Source of the DNA: G963674665 sp963674665
GTDB lineage: Bacteria; Desulfobacterota; Desulfovibrionia; Desulfovibrionales; Desulfovibrionaceae
DNA: 64,000 nt
Assembly: GCA_963674665.2 (NCBI GenBank)
Contig: CAXXPL010000001.1
Coordinates: 434,001 to 498,000, forward strand
Direction: 5' to 3'
The notes beneath the pieces were generated by a model. The model saw only the letters and a list, made by a program, of their open reading frames with translations, did no database searches and was not told where the DNA came from. Every line of letters starts with the position of its first letter. Within the stretch, counting starts at the first letter, position 1. Made by a program: the position numbers and the translations under genes. Shown here one piece after another: positions 35,515-43,885 of the stretch.

Positions 35515-38088
35515 TCAATTCTCCAAAAATTTATTGATTCGCTCCATGAATGTGGTCACATGCTGTCGCAGATCGCCCTCTGTGCACAACACCACATCCA
35601 GTTGCCGGGTATATGCCACCAGGCCCCCCAAAACTACCATCCTTTCCACACCCCGGTCCAAGGGGAATTTCTTGATCCGCCCCACCACGAGATCTCCCCG
35701 GATTTCCGTACGAAAATCAAACCGTTCCAGGATATCCGCGATGAACCTGACCCTTCTGGAGCGGCGTTCGATGCCTGTGACACCCCCCAGAAACCGGAAG
35801 TAGATGTAGTTGTCGTTGAGCGTTTCCGCCATGTAGGCGTCGATGATGTTGAAGTGATACCCAAGGCGCAGGTGCAGGTTGACGTAGTTTTTCGAGATCA
35901 CGGCAAGGTTCCTGCCGATGCGCTGGGGCATTGCCTGGGACGTGGTGAAGGTCTTGGTGAAGCTGGACATGAAGCTGCCGAAGTCCAGGGATACCGGCGT
36001 GATGTTCCACATCCCGGTTTCCAGGACACCCTTCAGGAGGTTGGCAAAGGGGATGGAGGCCACGCCCTCGACCGGGATCTCGTTGTCAGCGTTTTGCGCG
36101 GAGGGTTTCAGCCCGTCCTCGATGTCCAGCACCGTGAGTCCCAGAGGGATTTCCGAGGCCAGGTGGTGGCTCTTGGTGTTCAGGTTTTCCTTTTCGCTCA
36201 CCCAGATGAGTTCCTCCACCGCCTTTTCATGGATGTAGCGCGTGATGTCGTGATAGGTGCGGCAATGGGTGGGGGTGAACTCCTCGCTCTTGGGGTCCAC
36301 CAGATGCAGGGGCGCGACCATGGAGAGCACCCTGCGCAGCAGCCGGTACTCGTAGGAGTCCTCGAACACGCACTGACCGGTAAGCTCGAAGTGGCGCAGC
36401 TCCCTGATGATGCCCCGGTAGATCCTGTTGTGGCTGGCGTCCAGGGTGATCTCCTGGCCGTTCTTCAGGATGGAGGTGGCGTTGCCCGTGTTCACCAGCG
36501 TGGGGATGCGGTGCTCCCTGGCGATGGTGGCCATATGCCCCGCAGGGGAGCCGACGTCGGTGACAATGCCCTTGATCTTGGACATGACCCTGGAAAAGCG
36601 GGGCGAGGTGAACCTTGCCACGAGGATGGCGTTGTTGGGCATGTCGCGCAGGTCCTGGTCGTTGAGCACCACGTGGACCTTGCCAAAGGCCACGCCGTGC
36701 TGCACCACCACGCCCTGGAGAGGGTACTCCTCCGCGTCCTCCACCTGGGAAAAAACGGGCACATCCGAGGGCTGCTCCACATTCAGGGGGCGCGCCTGCA
36801 GGATGTTGAGCTTGCCATCCTGGTCAAAGCTCCACTCCACCTCCAGGGGGCGTTTGAGATAGTCCTCGATGCTCAGACAGGTCCAGGCCAGGTGACTCAT
36901 CTGTTTCCGGGTGAGGCACGGCTTGTTGCGCCGCTCCTCGGGTACTTCCTCCCACACCGCGTCGCCCATGGGCGAAAGCCGCAACTGGCATTGCCTGTTG
37001 CCGTAATGCATGTTCAGGCACAAGTACGGGGGCTCGCGGTCCAGGACCACGGTGTCCGCGTCGATGGTACCGTCCATGAGCGGGGCTCCCAATCCGGGGG
37101 CGCAGTGCACGATCATGGACTCGGAGGGCGCATCCACATGGGGGCCGGAGGGGTAGGTGTGCAGGATGCCGCTGACAGCGGCGTCCACCATGATCTGCAC
37201 TCCCACGGCCAGGCCCAGCTCCTCCTCGCGGAAGCCGTGGAGCAGCCTGTAATTCCAGGCCTGCGGCGTGTAGGTGGCGGCCACCACTCGCTTGTAGGTG
37301 TCCATGAGGTTTTCCGGGGACACGCCGAGGATACTCTCGTACTGCCCCGCAAAGGTGCTCAGGTCGCCCTCCCCCCAGGCGCTGCTGCGCACGGCCAGTA
37401 GGGGTGTGTCGCCTCCGCCCATGCCCTTGGTGCGTGAGATCAGAGCCTTGGCCTGTGCATGGATGTTCTCCGCCAGGGCCTTGGGCGGTTCGGTCTTCAT
37501 GATGGCCAGGCGCATGGAGTCGCAGATGTGCTCAAAACCCTCCTCGTCCTTGCCGTCCCAATTGGAGATCAGGTCCGAGGCCATGAACCGCAGCCCCCCG
37601 GCGTCCAGGAAATCGAAAAACGCCTTGGTGGTGATGACGAAGCCGTCCGGGACCTGGTGCCCCAGCACGTTGCGCGCCATGCCCAGGGTGCTCATCTTGT
37701 TCCCTGCGCAGTGCTCGGACTCCAGGCTCAAGTTCTCCAGAGGGATGGTCAGATTGTTCTGCAAAAATGAGTGTTTGCCCGCGATTTCCTCGTGGAGGGC
37801 GAACTGGATGCGCTCAAAGGCCGTGAACAGGTCCACGCTCTTTGAGTGGGTCAGTACGCTGAAATCGGAAATGAGCTTGAAGACCGCGTCGCCGAGTTCT
37901 TCGCATGAGGAGAGGATGTACTGCTTGTCAAAGATGTACTCGCCCCCCAGCTTGTCGCCCATGTCGCTCATGAGTTCCAGGATGTGGTTGTTCCTCTGGA
38001 GGATGCCCTTGAATTTCCGGAAGATGGCCCCAAAAGGCATGGGCTGGTTCCGGGAGCGCCAGAAGGAGAGTACATTGTTCAGATTCAT
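35515..38088 (-). CDS. PEP/pyruvate-dikinase-like protein 3 (ATP-grasp + swivel + unknown C-terminal domain)
   Basis: The 857-residue protein has the helical start (FKGILQRNNHILEL, GGEYIFDKQYI), an ATP-grasp domain (about 135-455) with VPDGFVITTKAFFDFL, AVRSSAWGEGDLSTFAGQY and VEWSFDQDGKLNILQARPL, a swivelling domain with His in GSPAGHMATIAREHRIP, and the shared C-terminal domain (CRTYHDITRYIHEKAVEEL, YVNLHLRLGYHFNIIDAYM, YIYFRFLGG). The GGK motif at the start of ATP-grasp is altered (NKMSTLG), so nucleotide handling may differ from true PEP synthase. It is first of the dikinase-like genes after the hairpin element at 38103-38285. Confidence 0.9.
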   Translation of the reverse strand: MNLNNVLSFWRSRNQPMPFGAIFRKFKGILQRNNHILELMSDMGDKLGGEYIFDKQYILSSCEELGDAVFKLISDFSVLTHSKSVDLFTAFERIQFALHEEIAGKHSFLQNNLTIPLENLSLESEHCAGNKMSTLGMARNVLGHQVPDGFVITTKAFFDFLDAGGLRFMASDLISNWDGKDEEGFEHICDSMRLAIMKTEPPKALAENIHAQAKALISRTKGMGGGDTPLLAVRSSAWGEGDLSTFAGQYESILGVSPENLMDTYKRVVAATYTPQAWNYRLLHGFREEELGLAVGVQIMVDAAVSGILHTYPSGPHVDAPSESMIVHCAPGLGAPLMDGTIDADTVVLDREPPYLCLNMHYGNRQCQLRLSPMGDAVWEEVPEERRNKPCLTRKQMSHLAWTCLSIEDYLKRPLEVEWSFDQDGKLNILQARPLNVEQPSDVPVFSQVEDAEEYPLQGVVVQHGVAFGKVHVVLNDQDLRDMPNNAILVARFTSPRFSRVMSKIKGIVTDVGSPAGHMATIAREHRIPTLVNTGNATSILKNGQEITLDASHNRIYRGIIRELRHFELTGQCVFEDSYEYRLLRRVLSMVAPLHLVDPKSEEFTPTHCRTYHDITRYIHEKAVEELIWVSEKENLNTKSHHLASEIPLGLTVLDIEDGLKPSAQNADNEIPVEGVASIPFANLLKGVLETGMWNITPVSLDFGSFMSSFTKTFTTSQAMPQRIGRNLAVISKNYVNLHLRLGYHFNIIDAYMAETLNDNYIYFRFLGGVTGIERRSRRVRFIADILERFDFRTEIRGDLVVGRIKKFPLDRGVERMVVLGGLVAYTRQLDVVLCTEGDLRQHVTTFMERINKFLEN

Positions 38089-38102
38089 GACTTATTCCGC
38101 TG

Positions 38103-38285
38103 CCCAGGAGGGGTTGCCGGGGGGCAACCTTGTCTCTTTCGAGAAAAGGCTGTCCCCCCGACCCCCCTTCCAAAGACTTTTACAAGTTCACTATTTCAAA
38201 AAAAAGTCCACTAGTTAGAAAAGTATTGGAAAGGGGTGCCCGAGGGGAGAACCTTTTTTCATGAGATGTTCCCCTCGGAAATCCT
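38103..38285. repeat. Three-hairpin G-rich terminator element
   Basis: Three stems are seen: GGGGGGCAACCTT against AAGGCTGTCCCCCC (38118-38157), CCCCCCTTCCAAAGACTTTT against AAAAGTATTGGAAAGGGG (38161-38238), and CCGAGGGGAGAACC against GATGTTCCCCTCGG (38241-38280). The arrangement matches that at 7703-7845. It lies between the TIGR02186-like gene and dikinase-like gene 3 and may split the cluster into two expression levels. Confidence 0.65.
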
Positions 38286-38307
38286 TGCATGGAGATCTTT
38301 CCCAAAC

Positions 38308-39069
38308 CTAATGGGCGCCTCCCTTGTCCTTGAATACGAAGCCCACGAGCAGGCCGCTGAGAATGGCGATGATGGTCGCCAGCACGCCGTAGAGCAGGCC
38401 GTGGTCAAAGGCCAGCCTGGACATGAAGCTGGGCATGCTGACCAGCCGCACCTCGAGGGGCTTGGTGCTCCGAGTCGTGACCGCGCCGTCCTTCACTGCG
38501 AAGACGTCCACTGTGTACTGTCCCGGAGTGAGGTTGGAGGGGACGCTCAGTTCGGCCTCAAAGGGCTGCAGGCCGTCCTGGGCCGGGGACATGGCGATGG
38601 TCGTGGCGTTCTCCTGGTACAGGGTCTCATGCGTTTTCAGGGAGATCAGCTGGTGGATGAGTTCGGTCCTGTCCCCGGAATCAGGCTCTATGGCGATGTC
38701 CTTCAGGTTGTTCTCGGGCAGCAGGGCGGTGCCGGGCTCTCCGAGTTCCGACAAGGGGCGCGTGGAGCCGAGCAGATAGAGCTTGGGTACGCCGTCAAAG
38801 GTCACTGAGTCCATGTTCATCCACAGAACGCCCAGAACCTTGCCCTTGCGTTTCATGTGCAGATCCGAGGGGGCGCCGGTCATGCGGATGATCACGTCGC
38901 TGTCCGCGGGCACCTTGCCGGTGACCCGTACGCTGGTACCGTTGTATGTGGTGCCGATGCCGAGGGTCTCGGGGGAGACCGTGATTGGGATCTCTCCGGA
39001 CGCCATGGAGGCGGGGACAATGGCCAGGGTCAGCAGCAGGCAGAGAATGAAGGTGATGGTTCTATTCAT
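38308..39069 (-). CDS. TIGR02186-like membrane-anchored periplasmic protein
   Basis: The 253-residue protein has a signal peptide (ITFILCLLLTLAIVPASMASG), a mainly beta periplasmic region (IPITVSPETLGIGTTYNGTSVRVTGKV) and a C-terminal transmembrane helix (GVLATIIAILSGLLVGFVF). This layout is that of TIGR02186 proteins, whose genes are commonly next to TauE/SafE permease genes, as here, with two bases between the genes. It is probably an accessory or receptor for that permease. Confidence 0.85.
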   Translation of the reverse strand: MNRTITFILCLLLTLAIVPASMASGEIPITVSPETLGIGTTYNGTSVRVTGKVPADSDVIIRMTGAPSDLHMKRKGKVLGVLWMNMDSVTFDGVPKLYLLGSTRPLSELGEPGTALLPENNLKDIAIEPDSGDRTELIHQLISLKTHETLYQENATTIAMSPAQDGLQPFEAELSVPSNLTPGQYTVDVFAVKDGAVTTRSTKPLEVRLVSMPSFMSRLAFDHGLLYGVLATIIAILSGLLVGFVFKDKGGAH

Positions 39070-39071
39070 GA

Positions 39072-40007
39072 TTAATGCCCCCCTACGTAGGCCAGCAGCA
39101 CGTCGGGCGTGGCCACCAGGCCGTAGAGCATCTTGCCCATGACCGCCAGGACGAGTGTGGCCAGGAGAATCTTGAGCTGATCGCCCTGCAGTTTGCGGCC
39201 GATCTTGGTGCCGATCTGCGCGCCCACGGTGGAGCCCACGAGCAGCAGAAAGGCCAGTACGAAGTCCACGGTGTGGTTCTGCATGGACTGCATGATGGTC
39301 ACGTTGATGCAGGTGAAAAGAATCTGGAACAGGCTGGTGCCCACCACCACGTGCATGGGCATGCGCAGCAGGTAGACCATGACCGGAACCATGATGAAGC
39401 CGCCCCCCACTCCCATGATGGCCGCGAGCACGCCCACCATGACGCCGAGGAACAGGGGCATGATCATGGACATGCGCACGCCGGAGCGGGTGAAGTTGGT
39501 CTGCAGGGGCAGCTTCCGCAGCAGCCTGGCAAAGCCGGACTCCTTCCTGGGTTTGGCCACCTCGGAGGTCTTCTTGCTCTTGTGCATGGACTGCAGGCTC
39601 TCCAGGAACATGTAGCCCCCGACAAAGCCGAGCATGAGCACGTAGGTGATGTTGATGAGAAAGTCGGCGTTGCCCATTGCCCTGAGAATCTTGATGACCT
39701 GGACGCCGAGGGTGCCGCCGATGACGCCGCCGATGAGCAGGAGCAGGCCCATCTTGAAGTCCACGTTGCCCAGGCGGAAGTGCGCCAGGGTGCCGGAGGT
39801 GGAGGCTCCCACGATCTGGTTCGAGTCGGATGCGGCGGCCACGGTGGCCGGGATGCCCAGCATTATGAGAAGAGGCGTCATGAGAAAACCCCCGCCCACC
39901 CCGAAAATCCCGGAGAGAAGGCCGACGACTCCTCCCAGTCCGAGAACTGTGGCGATGTTCACGCTGTTGCCCGCGATGGGCAAGTACAGATGAAGCGGTA
40001 AGATCAT
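39072..40007 (-). CDS. TauE/SafE-family sulfite/organosulfonate (anion) permease
   Basis: The 311-residue protein has about eight hydrophobic helices and the duplicated TauE motif: GLLSGIFGVGGGFLMTPLLIMLG in the first half and GVLAAIMGVGGGFIMVPVMVYLL in the second. Family members export or import sulfite, sulfonates or related anions. A cytoplasmic loop (about 140-165) is rich in Lys/Arg. The start overlaps the end of the uspA-like gene by four bases, and the TIGR02186-like gene follows. A link to sulfite handling fits the presumed sulfate-reducing host but is not shown. Confidence 0.93.
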   Translation of the reverse strand: MILPLHLYLPIAGNSVNIATVLGLGGVVGLLSGIFGVGGGFLMTPLLIMLGIPATVAAASDSNQIVGASTSGTLAHFRLGNVDFKMGLLLLIGGVIGGTLGVQVIKILRAMGNADFLINITYVLMLGFVGGYMFLESLQSMHKSKKTSEVAKPRKESGFARLLRKLPLQTNFTRSGVRMSMIMPLFLGVMVGVLAAIMGVGGGFIMVPVMVYLLRMPMHVVVGTSLFQILFTCINVTIMQSMQNHTVDFVLAFLLLVGSTVGAQIGTKIGRKLQGDQLKILLATLVLAVMGKMLYGLVATPDVLLAYVGGH

Positions 40008-40420
40008 ATTCCGTCCCCTTTGGGTGTTATTTTTCTTGGCGAGACGATTTCCACGCGGCAGGATACCCGGTGCCGGATCATCCTCAGAGAGGCCAGCTTG
40101 TGATCCATGGCGCCGTCCGGGCCGTCGTGCTCCGTCACGATCAAGGTGATTTTGTGGTTTTCCGCGAATTTGATCACTTCCTGTTCATAGTTCCCCTCCG
40201 AAAAGAATAGGTCCACGTGAATTCCAGTTTCATTGGCCGATTTTATTCGCCGCTCGAGATCCTGTAGGAAATTCCTGTCTATGCCTTTTTTCTTTCCGCT
40301 GGCCGGGGTAACTACAAGCACAAACAGTCTGGCTTCGATCCTGGACGCCAGGGCGAGTGACCTCGAGAGAGCTTCCATGGCCGCGCTTCGGCCGTTCATT
40401 GTCACTAGTATCCGTTCCAT
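40004..40420 (-). CDS. Universal stress protein (UspA-like)
   Basis: The ATG at 40420 has GAGGTG six bases upstream and starts MERILVTMNGRSAAMEAL, a typical UspA opening, so the longer in-frame extension to 40588 is rejected. The 138-residue product ends with LASLRMIRHRVSCRVEIV, where ATP-binding Usp proteins have a GxxGS/T loop; that loop is not clear here (HDGPDGAMDHKLAS), so it may not bind ATP. It is first in the unit with the TauE-type permease and lies just behind the strong sigma-54 promoter. Confidence 0.87.
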   Translation of the reverse strand: MERILVTMNGRSAAMEALSRSLALASRIEARLFVLVVTPASGKKKGIDRNFLQDLERRIKSANETGIHVDLFFSEGNYEQEVIKFAENHKITLIVTEHDGPDGAMDHKLASLRMIRHRVSCRVEIVSPRKITPKGDGI

Positions 40421-40441
40421 CAAACACCTCGTGCAAAAGGG

Positions 40442-40457
40442 AGCAAGCTGGGTGCCA
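40442..40457 (-). promoter_or_regulatory. Near-consensus sigma-54 promoter
   Basis: The minus strand reads TGGCACCCAGCTTGCT: a perfect TGGCAC at -24, a perfect TTGCT at -12, with GG and GC ten bases apart. Transcription would begin near 40432, just before the GAGGTG ribosome site of the uspA-like gene. Confidence 0.85.
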
Positions 40458-40518
40458 AAAAAATATGCCTTTGATGGCAGTGAGTTGGTTTTGGAGAACG
40501 GATTTTTCCGGAACAATC

Positions 40519-40574
40519 TTTTCAAAATGGAACATTGATTGGTCTCGCCCCCTGGACATGTTTCGAAATGGAAC
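40519..40574. promoter_or_regulatory. Twin palindromic sites, candidate upstream activator sequences
   Basis: TTTTCAAAATGGAAC (40519-40533) and GTTTCGAAATGGAAC (40560-40574) share the imperfect palindrome GTTTCA-N3-TGGAAC and are 41 bases apart, close to four helical turns. They lie about 94 and 135 bases upstream of the predicted start of the sigma-54 promoter, the usual place for an enhancer-binding activator. The regulator at 42269-43627 is the obvious candidate. Confidence 0.65.
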
Positions 40575-40614
40575 GTACTTTCAGGCATAGCAAGAGAACA
40601 TGCGGCTTTCCGGC

Positions 40615-40630
40615 TGGAATGAACATTGCT
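40615..40630 (+). promoter_or_regulatory. Weaker sigma-54 promoter candidate for the kinase/activator pair
   Basis: TGGAATGAACATTGCT keeps GG-N10-GC and a good -12 TTGCT but has a poor -24 element. It points at the kinase gene (start 40772) and would share the twin sites, which suggests autoregulation. Confidence 0.4.
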
Positions 40631-40771
40631 CGTCTTTCGCTGACCGGATCGCGTCGAAACAGGTTCACGGTGCCTGGAATCGCCCCCAAGAGGAGCGGAA
40701 TCCGGCGCGGGACGGGCGTTTGAGGCGGAAGGCGATATGTGTTCAATAATTCACGGAACAAGGAAGGCGAG

Positions 40772-42223
40772 ATGAGTACACGGAAACAGGATCCGGCACC
40801 GTTTCAAAGCAGCGGAGTGAAGGGCATCTGGAGATCGATCAAGGGCAAGATATTTCTCGTTTTTCTCGTGACCTTCATCTCGATTCTCGCCCTGGCCCTG
40901 CTCAACTACTTTAGCATGAACTCGGTGAGGCAGCGCCTGCTGATCCTGGAACGGTACGAGGACGTGCTGAACAACATTCTCGAGGTGCGGCGTCTGGAAA
41001 AGAACTTCCTCCTTTACGACAACCCGGACAGCTTGCAGGAGAGTCTGGCCCACCTGCGGAACATGCGGGAGCTGCTGGACACCTACAGCGAGGACATCAA
41101 CAAGATCATAGGGGAGAGGGAGTACCGGGAGCTTCTCGACACCTTCGAGAAGTACGAGACCGCCACCCTGACGGCCAGCCAAGGGGGGCTCTCGGACAAC
41201 GACGGCATCCGGGCTCTGGGCAAGCGGCTCATGGAGTCGGCGCAAAACATGCTCGAAAAAAAGCGGGAACGGATTCACCGCGCCATCAGCAGGACCTCCT
41301 ACATCCCCTTCACATCCCTGGCCATCATCGGATTGCTCATGGTCATGGTGGTGGAGCTGGTCTCCATGGGGCTGCTGCGCCCCTTGAACAAGCTCAAGAT
41401 CACCACGCAGCGGGTGGCTCGCGGCGACTTCCGCCCCATCCCCATGGACCCCAAACAGCTCACCGAAATTTCCGCCCTGGTGGCGGCCTTCAACCGCATG
41501 GCCTACGAACTGGACACCAACCATGAGGACCTGGTGCAGGCCAGGAAGATCGCGGCCCTGGGCACCTTCACCGCGGGCATTGCCCACGAGCTGAACAACC
41601 CCATCAACAATATTTCCCTCACCGCGGAGACCATGCAGGAGCTCTACGAGGAGCAGCTGGACGAAGACGGCAGGGAGATGATCCAGGACATCATCGCCCA
41701 GGCCGACCGCGCCGGAGAGATCGTCAAGAATCTCTTGGACTTCTCCCGCACAGAGCACCCCGTGCTCAAGCATCTGCAGGTGAGGAAGGTCATCGCCAGC
41801 ACCACGAACCTGCTCAAGAACCAGTTCATGGTGTCAGGGGTGCGCCTGGAGGTGGACATCCCGGGTGACATCCCGCCCCTGCGGGGGGATCTGCGCAACC
41901 TGCAGCAGGTGTTCATGAACCTGCTGTTGAACGCCATGCACGCCATGCCCGGGGGCGGCGCCATCGCCATCCGGGCCCGGGAGGCCGAGGGCATGGTGCG
42001 TATCGACGTTGAGGACCAGGGCACGGGTATAGATCCCGAGGTGATACAGAACATCTTCGAGCCCTTCTTCACCACCAAGGAGGTGGGCAAGGGCACGGGC
42101 CTGGGGCTGTCCGTGACCTACTCCATAGTGCAACGCCACGGGGGGCGGATGGAAGTGAAGAGCGAGCCGGGCAAGGGCAGCGTGTTCTCGGTGTACATCC
42201 CGGAGTCGGAGAAAATCGGATAG
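40772..42223 (+). CDS. Membrane sensor histidine kinase (HAMP-HisKA-HATPase)
   Basis: From the ATG at 40772 (GGAAGG upstream) the product is about 483 residues. Two transmembrane segments (about 22-42 and 182-204) flank a helical periplasmic sensor without Cys or an obvious ligand motif. HAMP follows (LNKLKITTQRVARGDF), then HisKA (GTFTAGIAHELNNPINNI) and HATPase (NLLLNAMHAMPGGG, DQGTGIDPE, GTGLGLSV). It lacks a receiver. The sigma-54 regulator gene starts 45 bases downstream, so the two form a classic NtrB/NtrC-type pair. The likely target is the divergent cluster. Confidence 0.95.
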   Translation: MSTRKQDPAPFQSSGVKGIWRSIKGKIFLVFLVTFISILALALLNYFSMNSVRQRLLILERYEDVLNNILEVRRLEKNFLLYDNPDSLQESLAHLRNMRELLDTYSEDINKIIGEREYRELLDTFEKYETATLTASQGGLSDNDGIRALGKRLMESAQNMLEKKRERIHRAISRTSYIPFTSLAIIGLLMVMVVELVSMGLLRPLNKLKITTQRVARGDFRPIPMDPKQLTEISALVAAFNRMAYELDTNHEDLVQARKIAALGTFTAGIAHELNNPINNISLTAETMQELYEEQLDEDGREMIQDIIAQADRAGEIVKNLLDFSRTEHPVLKHLQVRKVIASTTNLLKNQFMVSGVRLEVDIPGDIPPLRGDLRNLQQVFMNLLLNAMHAMPGGGAIAIRAREAEGMVRIDVEDQGTGIDPEVIQNIFEPFFTTKEVGKGTGLGLSVTYSIVQRHGGRMEVKSEPGKGSVFSVYIPESEKIG

Positions 42224-42268
42224 CAGAGTCATTATTGGGGGAGCGCTTTCCTCGAACAGCAACAGGGT

Positions 42269-43627
42269 ATGGTGCGACATATGAGCACACCACGCGTCGC
42301 GGTCATCGACGACGAGGCCACGGTCTGCCGCAGGCTGGACCAGATACTCACCAGGGACGGCATGGAGGTGGAGACATTCTCCTCGGGCAAGTCGTTCCTC
42401 TCCCGCCTGGACAGGGCCGATTTCGACCTGGTCATTTCGGACCTGAAGCTCCCGGACTGCGACGGCACGGACATCCTGCAACGGGTGAAGAGCAAGAACC
42501 CCCACATCGAGGTCGTCATCGTCACCGGGCACGGTTCCATCGAAACGGCCATCCAGGCCATCAAGCTGGGCGCCTATCACTATGTCACCAAGCCGCTGAA
42601 GCTGGACGAACTCAGGCACTGCGTACGGGGCGCCCTGGATAAGCTGGAGATGCGCAAGGAGAACACCCGGCTACGGGAGGCGTTGCGGGAGCGGGACGGG
42701 CTGGGCGGCATCATCAGCTCGGACCCGGTGATGCTCGACCTGTTCTCCCTGGTGCGCAAGGTGGCGCCCGTGGACTGCAACGTGCTCATCCAGGGAGCCA
42801 GCGGCACGGGCAAGGCCCTGTTCGCCCGCGCCCTGCATAATCTGAGTCCGCGCAAGGACAGGCCCTTCGTGTCCTTCAACTGCGGCGGATTCACCGAGGA
42901 GCTCATCACCAGCGAGCTCTTTGGCTATGAAAAGGGGGCCTTCACCGGCGCCACCGCCACCAAGATAGGCCTGTTCGAGGCCGGGGCAGGGGGCACGGTG
43001 TTCCTGGACGAGATCGGGGAAATGCCCCCGAGCATGCAGGTGAAGTTGCTGCACGTGCTGCAGGAGCGCCGGATTCTCAGGGTCGGAGGCACCACGCCCA
43101 TAGACCTGGACGTGCGGATCGTGGCCGCCACGAACAAGAACCTCAAGCAGGAGGTGGAGAACGCCACCTTTCGCGAGGACCTGTTCTTCAGACTCAACGT
43201 GGTGTCCATGGTCCTGCCGCAGCTTTGCGAGCGCAGGGGCGACATTCCGCTGTTGGCCCGGCATTTCATGGAAAAATACAGCCTTGCCTTTCACAAGAAG
43301 GTGACGTCCATCCAGCCTCAGGCCCTGCAACTGCTCACGAACTACAGCTTTCCGGGCAACGTGCGGGAGCTGGAGAACATCGTGGAGCGCGCCGTGGCGC
43401 TCACCGACTGCGGGGAGATCCGACTGCGGGACCTGCCACAGGACTTGCTGCAGTTGGAGGTGGACACCCTGGACGGCGAGGGGCTGCTGAGCATGGAAGA
43501 GCTGGAGCGCAGGCACATTGCCAGGGTCCTGGAAAAGACCGGCAACAACAAGGGCCTGGCCGCCAGCATCCTGAACATCCCCAGGACCACCCTGTGGCGC
43601 AAACTCAAAGCCTACAAGTTGGGGTGA
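42269..43627 (+). CDS. NtrC-type sigma-54 response regulator
   Basis: The 452-residue protein has a receiver (1-120; AVIDDEATVCRRL, acceptor in LVISDLKLPDCDG, VTKPLKLDEL), an AAA domain with Walker A GASGTGKALF, the sigma-54 loop GAFTGA in EKGAFTGATATK and GGTVFLDEIGEM, and a Fis-type helix-turn-helix (NNKGLAASILNIPRTTLWRKL). The true start may be the in-frame ATG at 42281. It should activate the sigma-54 promoter at 40442-40457 through the twin palindromes. A G-rich hairpin element follows the stop. Confidence 0.95.
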   Translation: MVRHMSTPRVAVIDDEATVCRRLDQILTRDGMEVETFSSGKSFLSRLDRADFDLVISDLKLPDCDGTDILQRVKSKNPHIEVVIVTGHGSIETAIQAIKLGAYHYVTKPLKLDELRHCVRGALDKLEMRKENTRLREALRERDGLGGIISSDPVMLDLFSLVRKVAPVDCNVLIQGASGTGKALFARALHNLSPRKDRPFVSFNCGGFTEELITSELFGYEKGAFTGATATKIGLFEAGAGGTVFLDEIGEMPPSMQVKLLHVLQERRILRVGGTTPIDLDVRIVAATNKNLKQEVENATFREDLFFRLNVVSMVLPQLCERRGDIPLLARHFMEKYSLAFHKKVTSIQPQALQLLTNYSFPGNVRELENIVERAVALTDCGEIRLRDLPQDLLQLEVDTLDGEGLLSMEELERRHIARVLEKTGNNKGLAASILNIPRTTLWRKLKAYKLG

Positions 43628-43644
43628 GGAGCAAGAGCAGGTTC

Positions 43645-43785
43645 CGCCGGGGGGAAACCTTTCTTATGAAAAGGTTTTCCCCCCGGACCCCCCTTTCAAA
43701 GATCTGCAAATGGGAAACAGAGCGTTTTACCTTTGAAAAAGTTCTGGAGTTGGGAGTCCGAGAAAAGCCTTTACCCCAAAACATG
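43645..43785. terminator. G-rich hairpin terminator element
   Basis: CCGGGGGGAAACCTTT and AAAAGGTTTTCCCCCCGG (43649-43686) form a strong stem. CCCCCTTTCAAAG (43688 on) can pair with CTTTGAAAAAG (43732-43742). It separates the convergent regulator and REC-HD-GYP genes and matches the other members of the family. Confidence 0.65.
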
Positions 43786-43834
43786 CGTTCCCACCGGCGC
43801 TCAATCATGCTGCCCGGTGTAGCTTGTCACTGTT

Positions 43835-43849
43835 GTTTCAAACTGGAAC
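43835..43849. promoter_or_regulatory. Third copy of the GTTTCA-N3-TGGAAC palindrome
   Basis: GTTTCAAACTGGAAC is the best match to the twin sites at 40519-40574 (GTTtCA / TGGAAC). It lies between two convergent gene ends with no sigma-54 promoter in view, so its role is unclear. Confidence 0.4.
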
Positions 43850-43885
43850 AGGGACCCCGATGCGTCCAGCAGGGCGCACGGAGGC

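Larger units (their letters stand above)
40421..40771. other. Divergent control region of the uspA-like/TauE/dikinase-like cluster and its two-component pair
   Basis: This 351-base region separates the minus-strand cluster from the kinase gene on the plus strand. It contains one near-consensus and one weaker sigma-54 promoter in opposite directions with two palindromic sites between them, each listed separately. No gene is credible here. Confidence 0.7.

Noticed and set aside
40421..40588. N-terminal extension of the UspA-like protein
   Set aside because: It overlaps the sigma-54 promoter and activator sites; the ATG at 40420 has a strong ribosome site and matches the family start.
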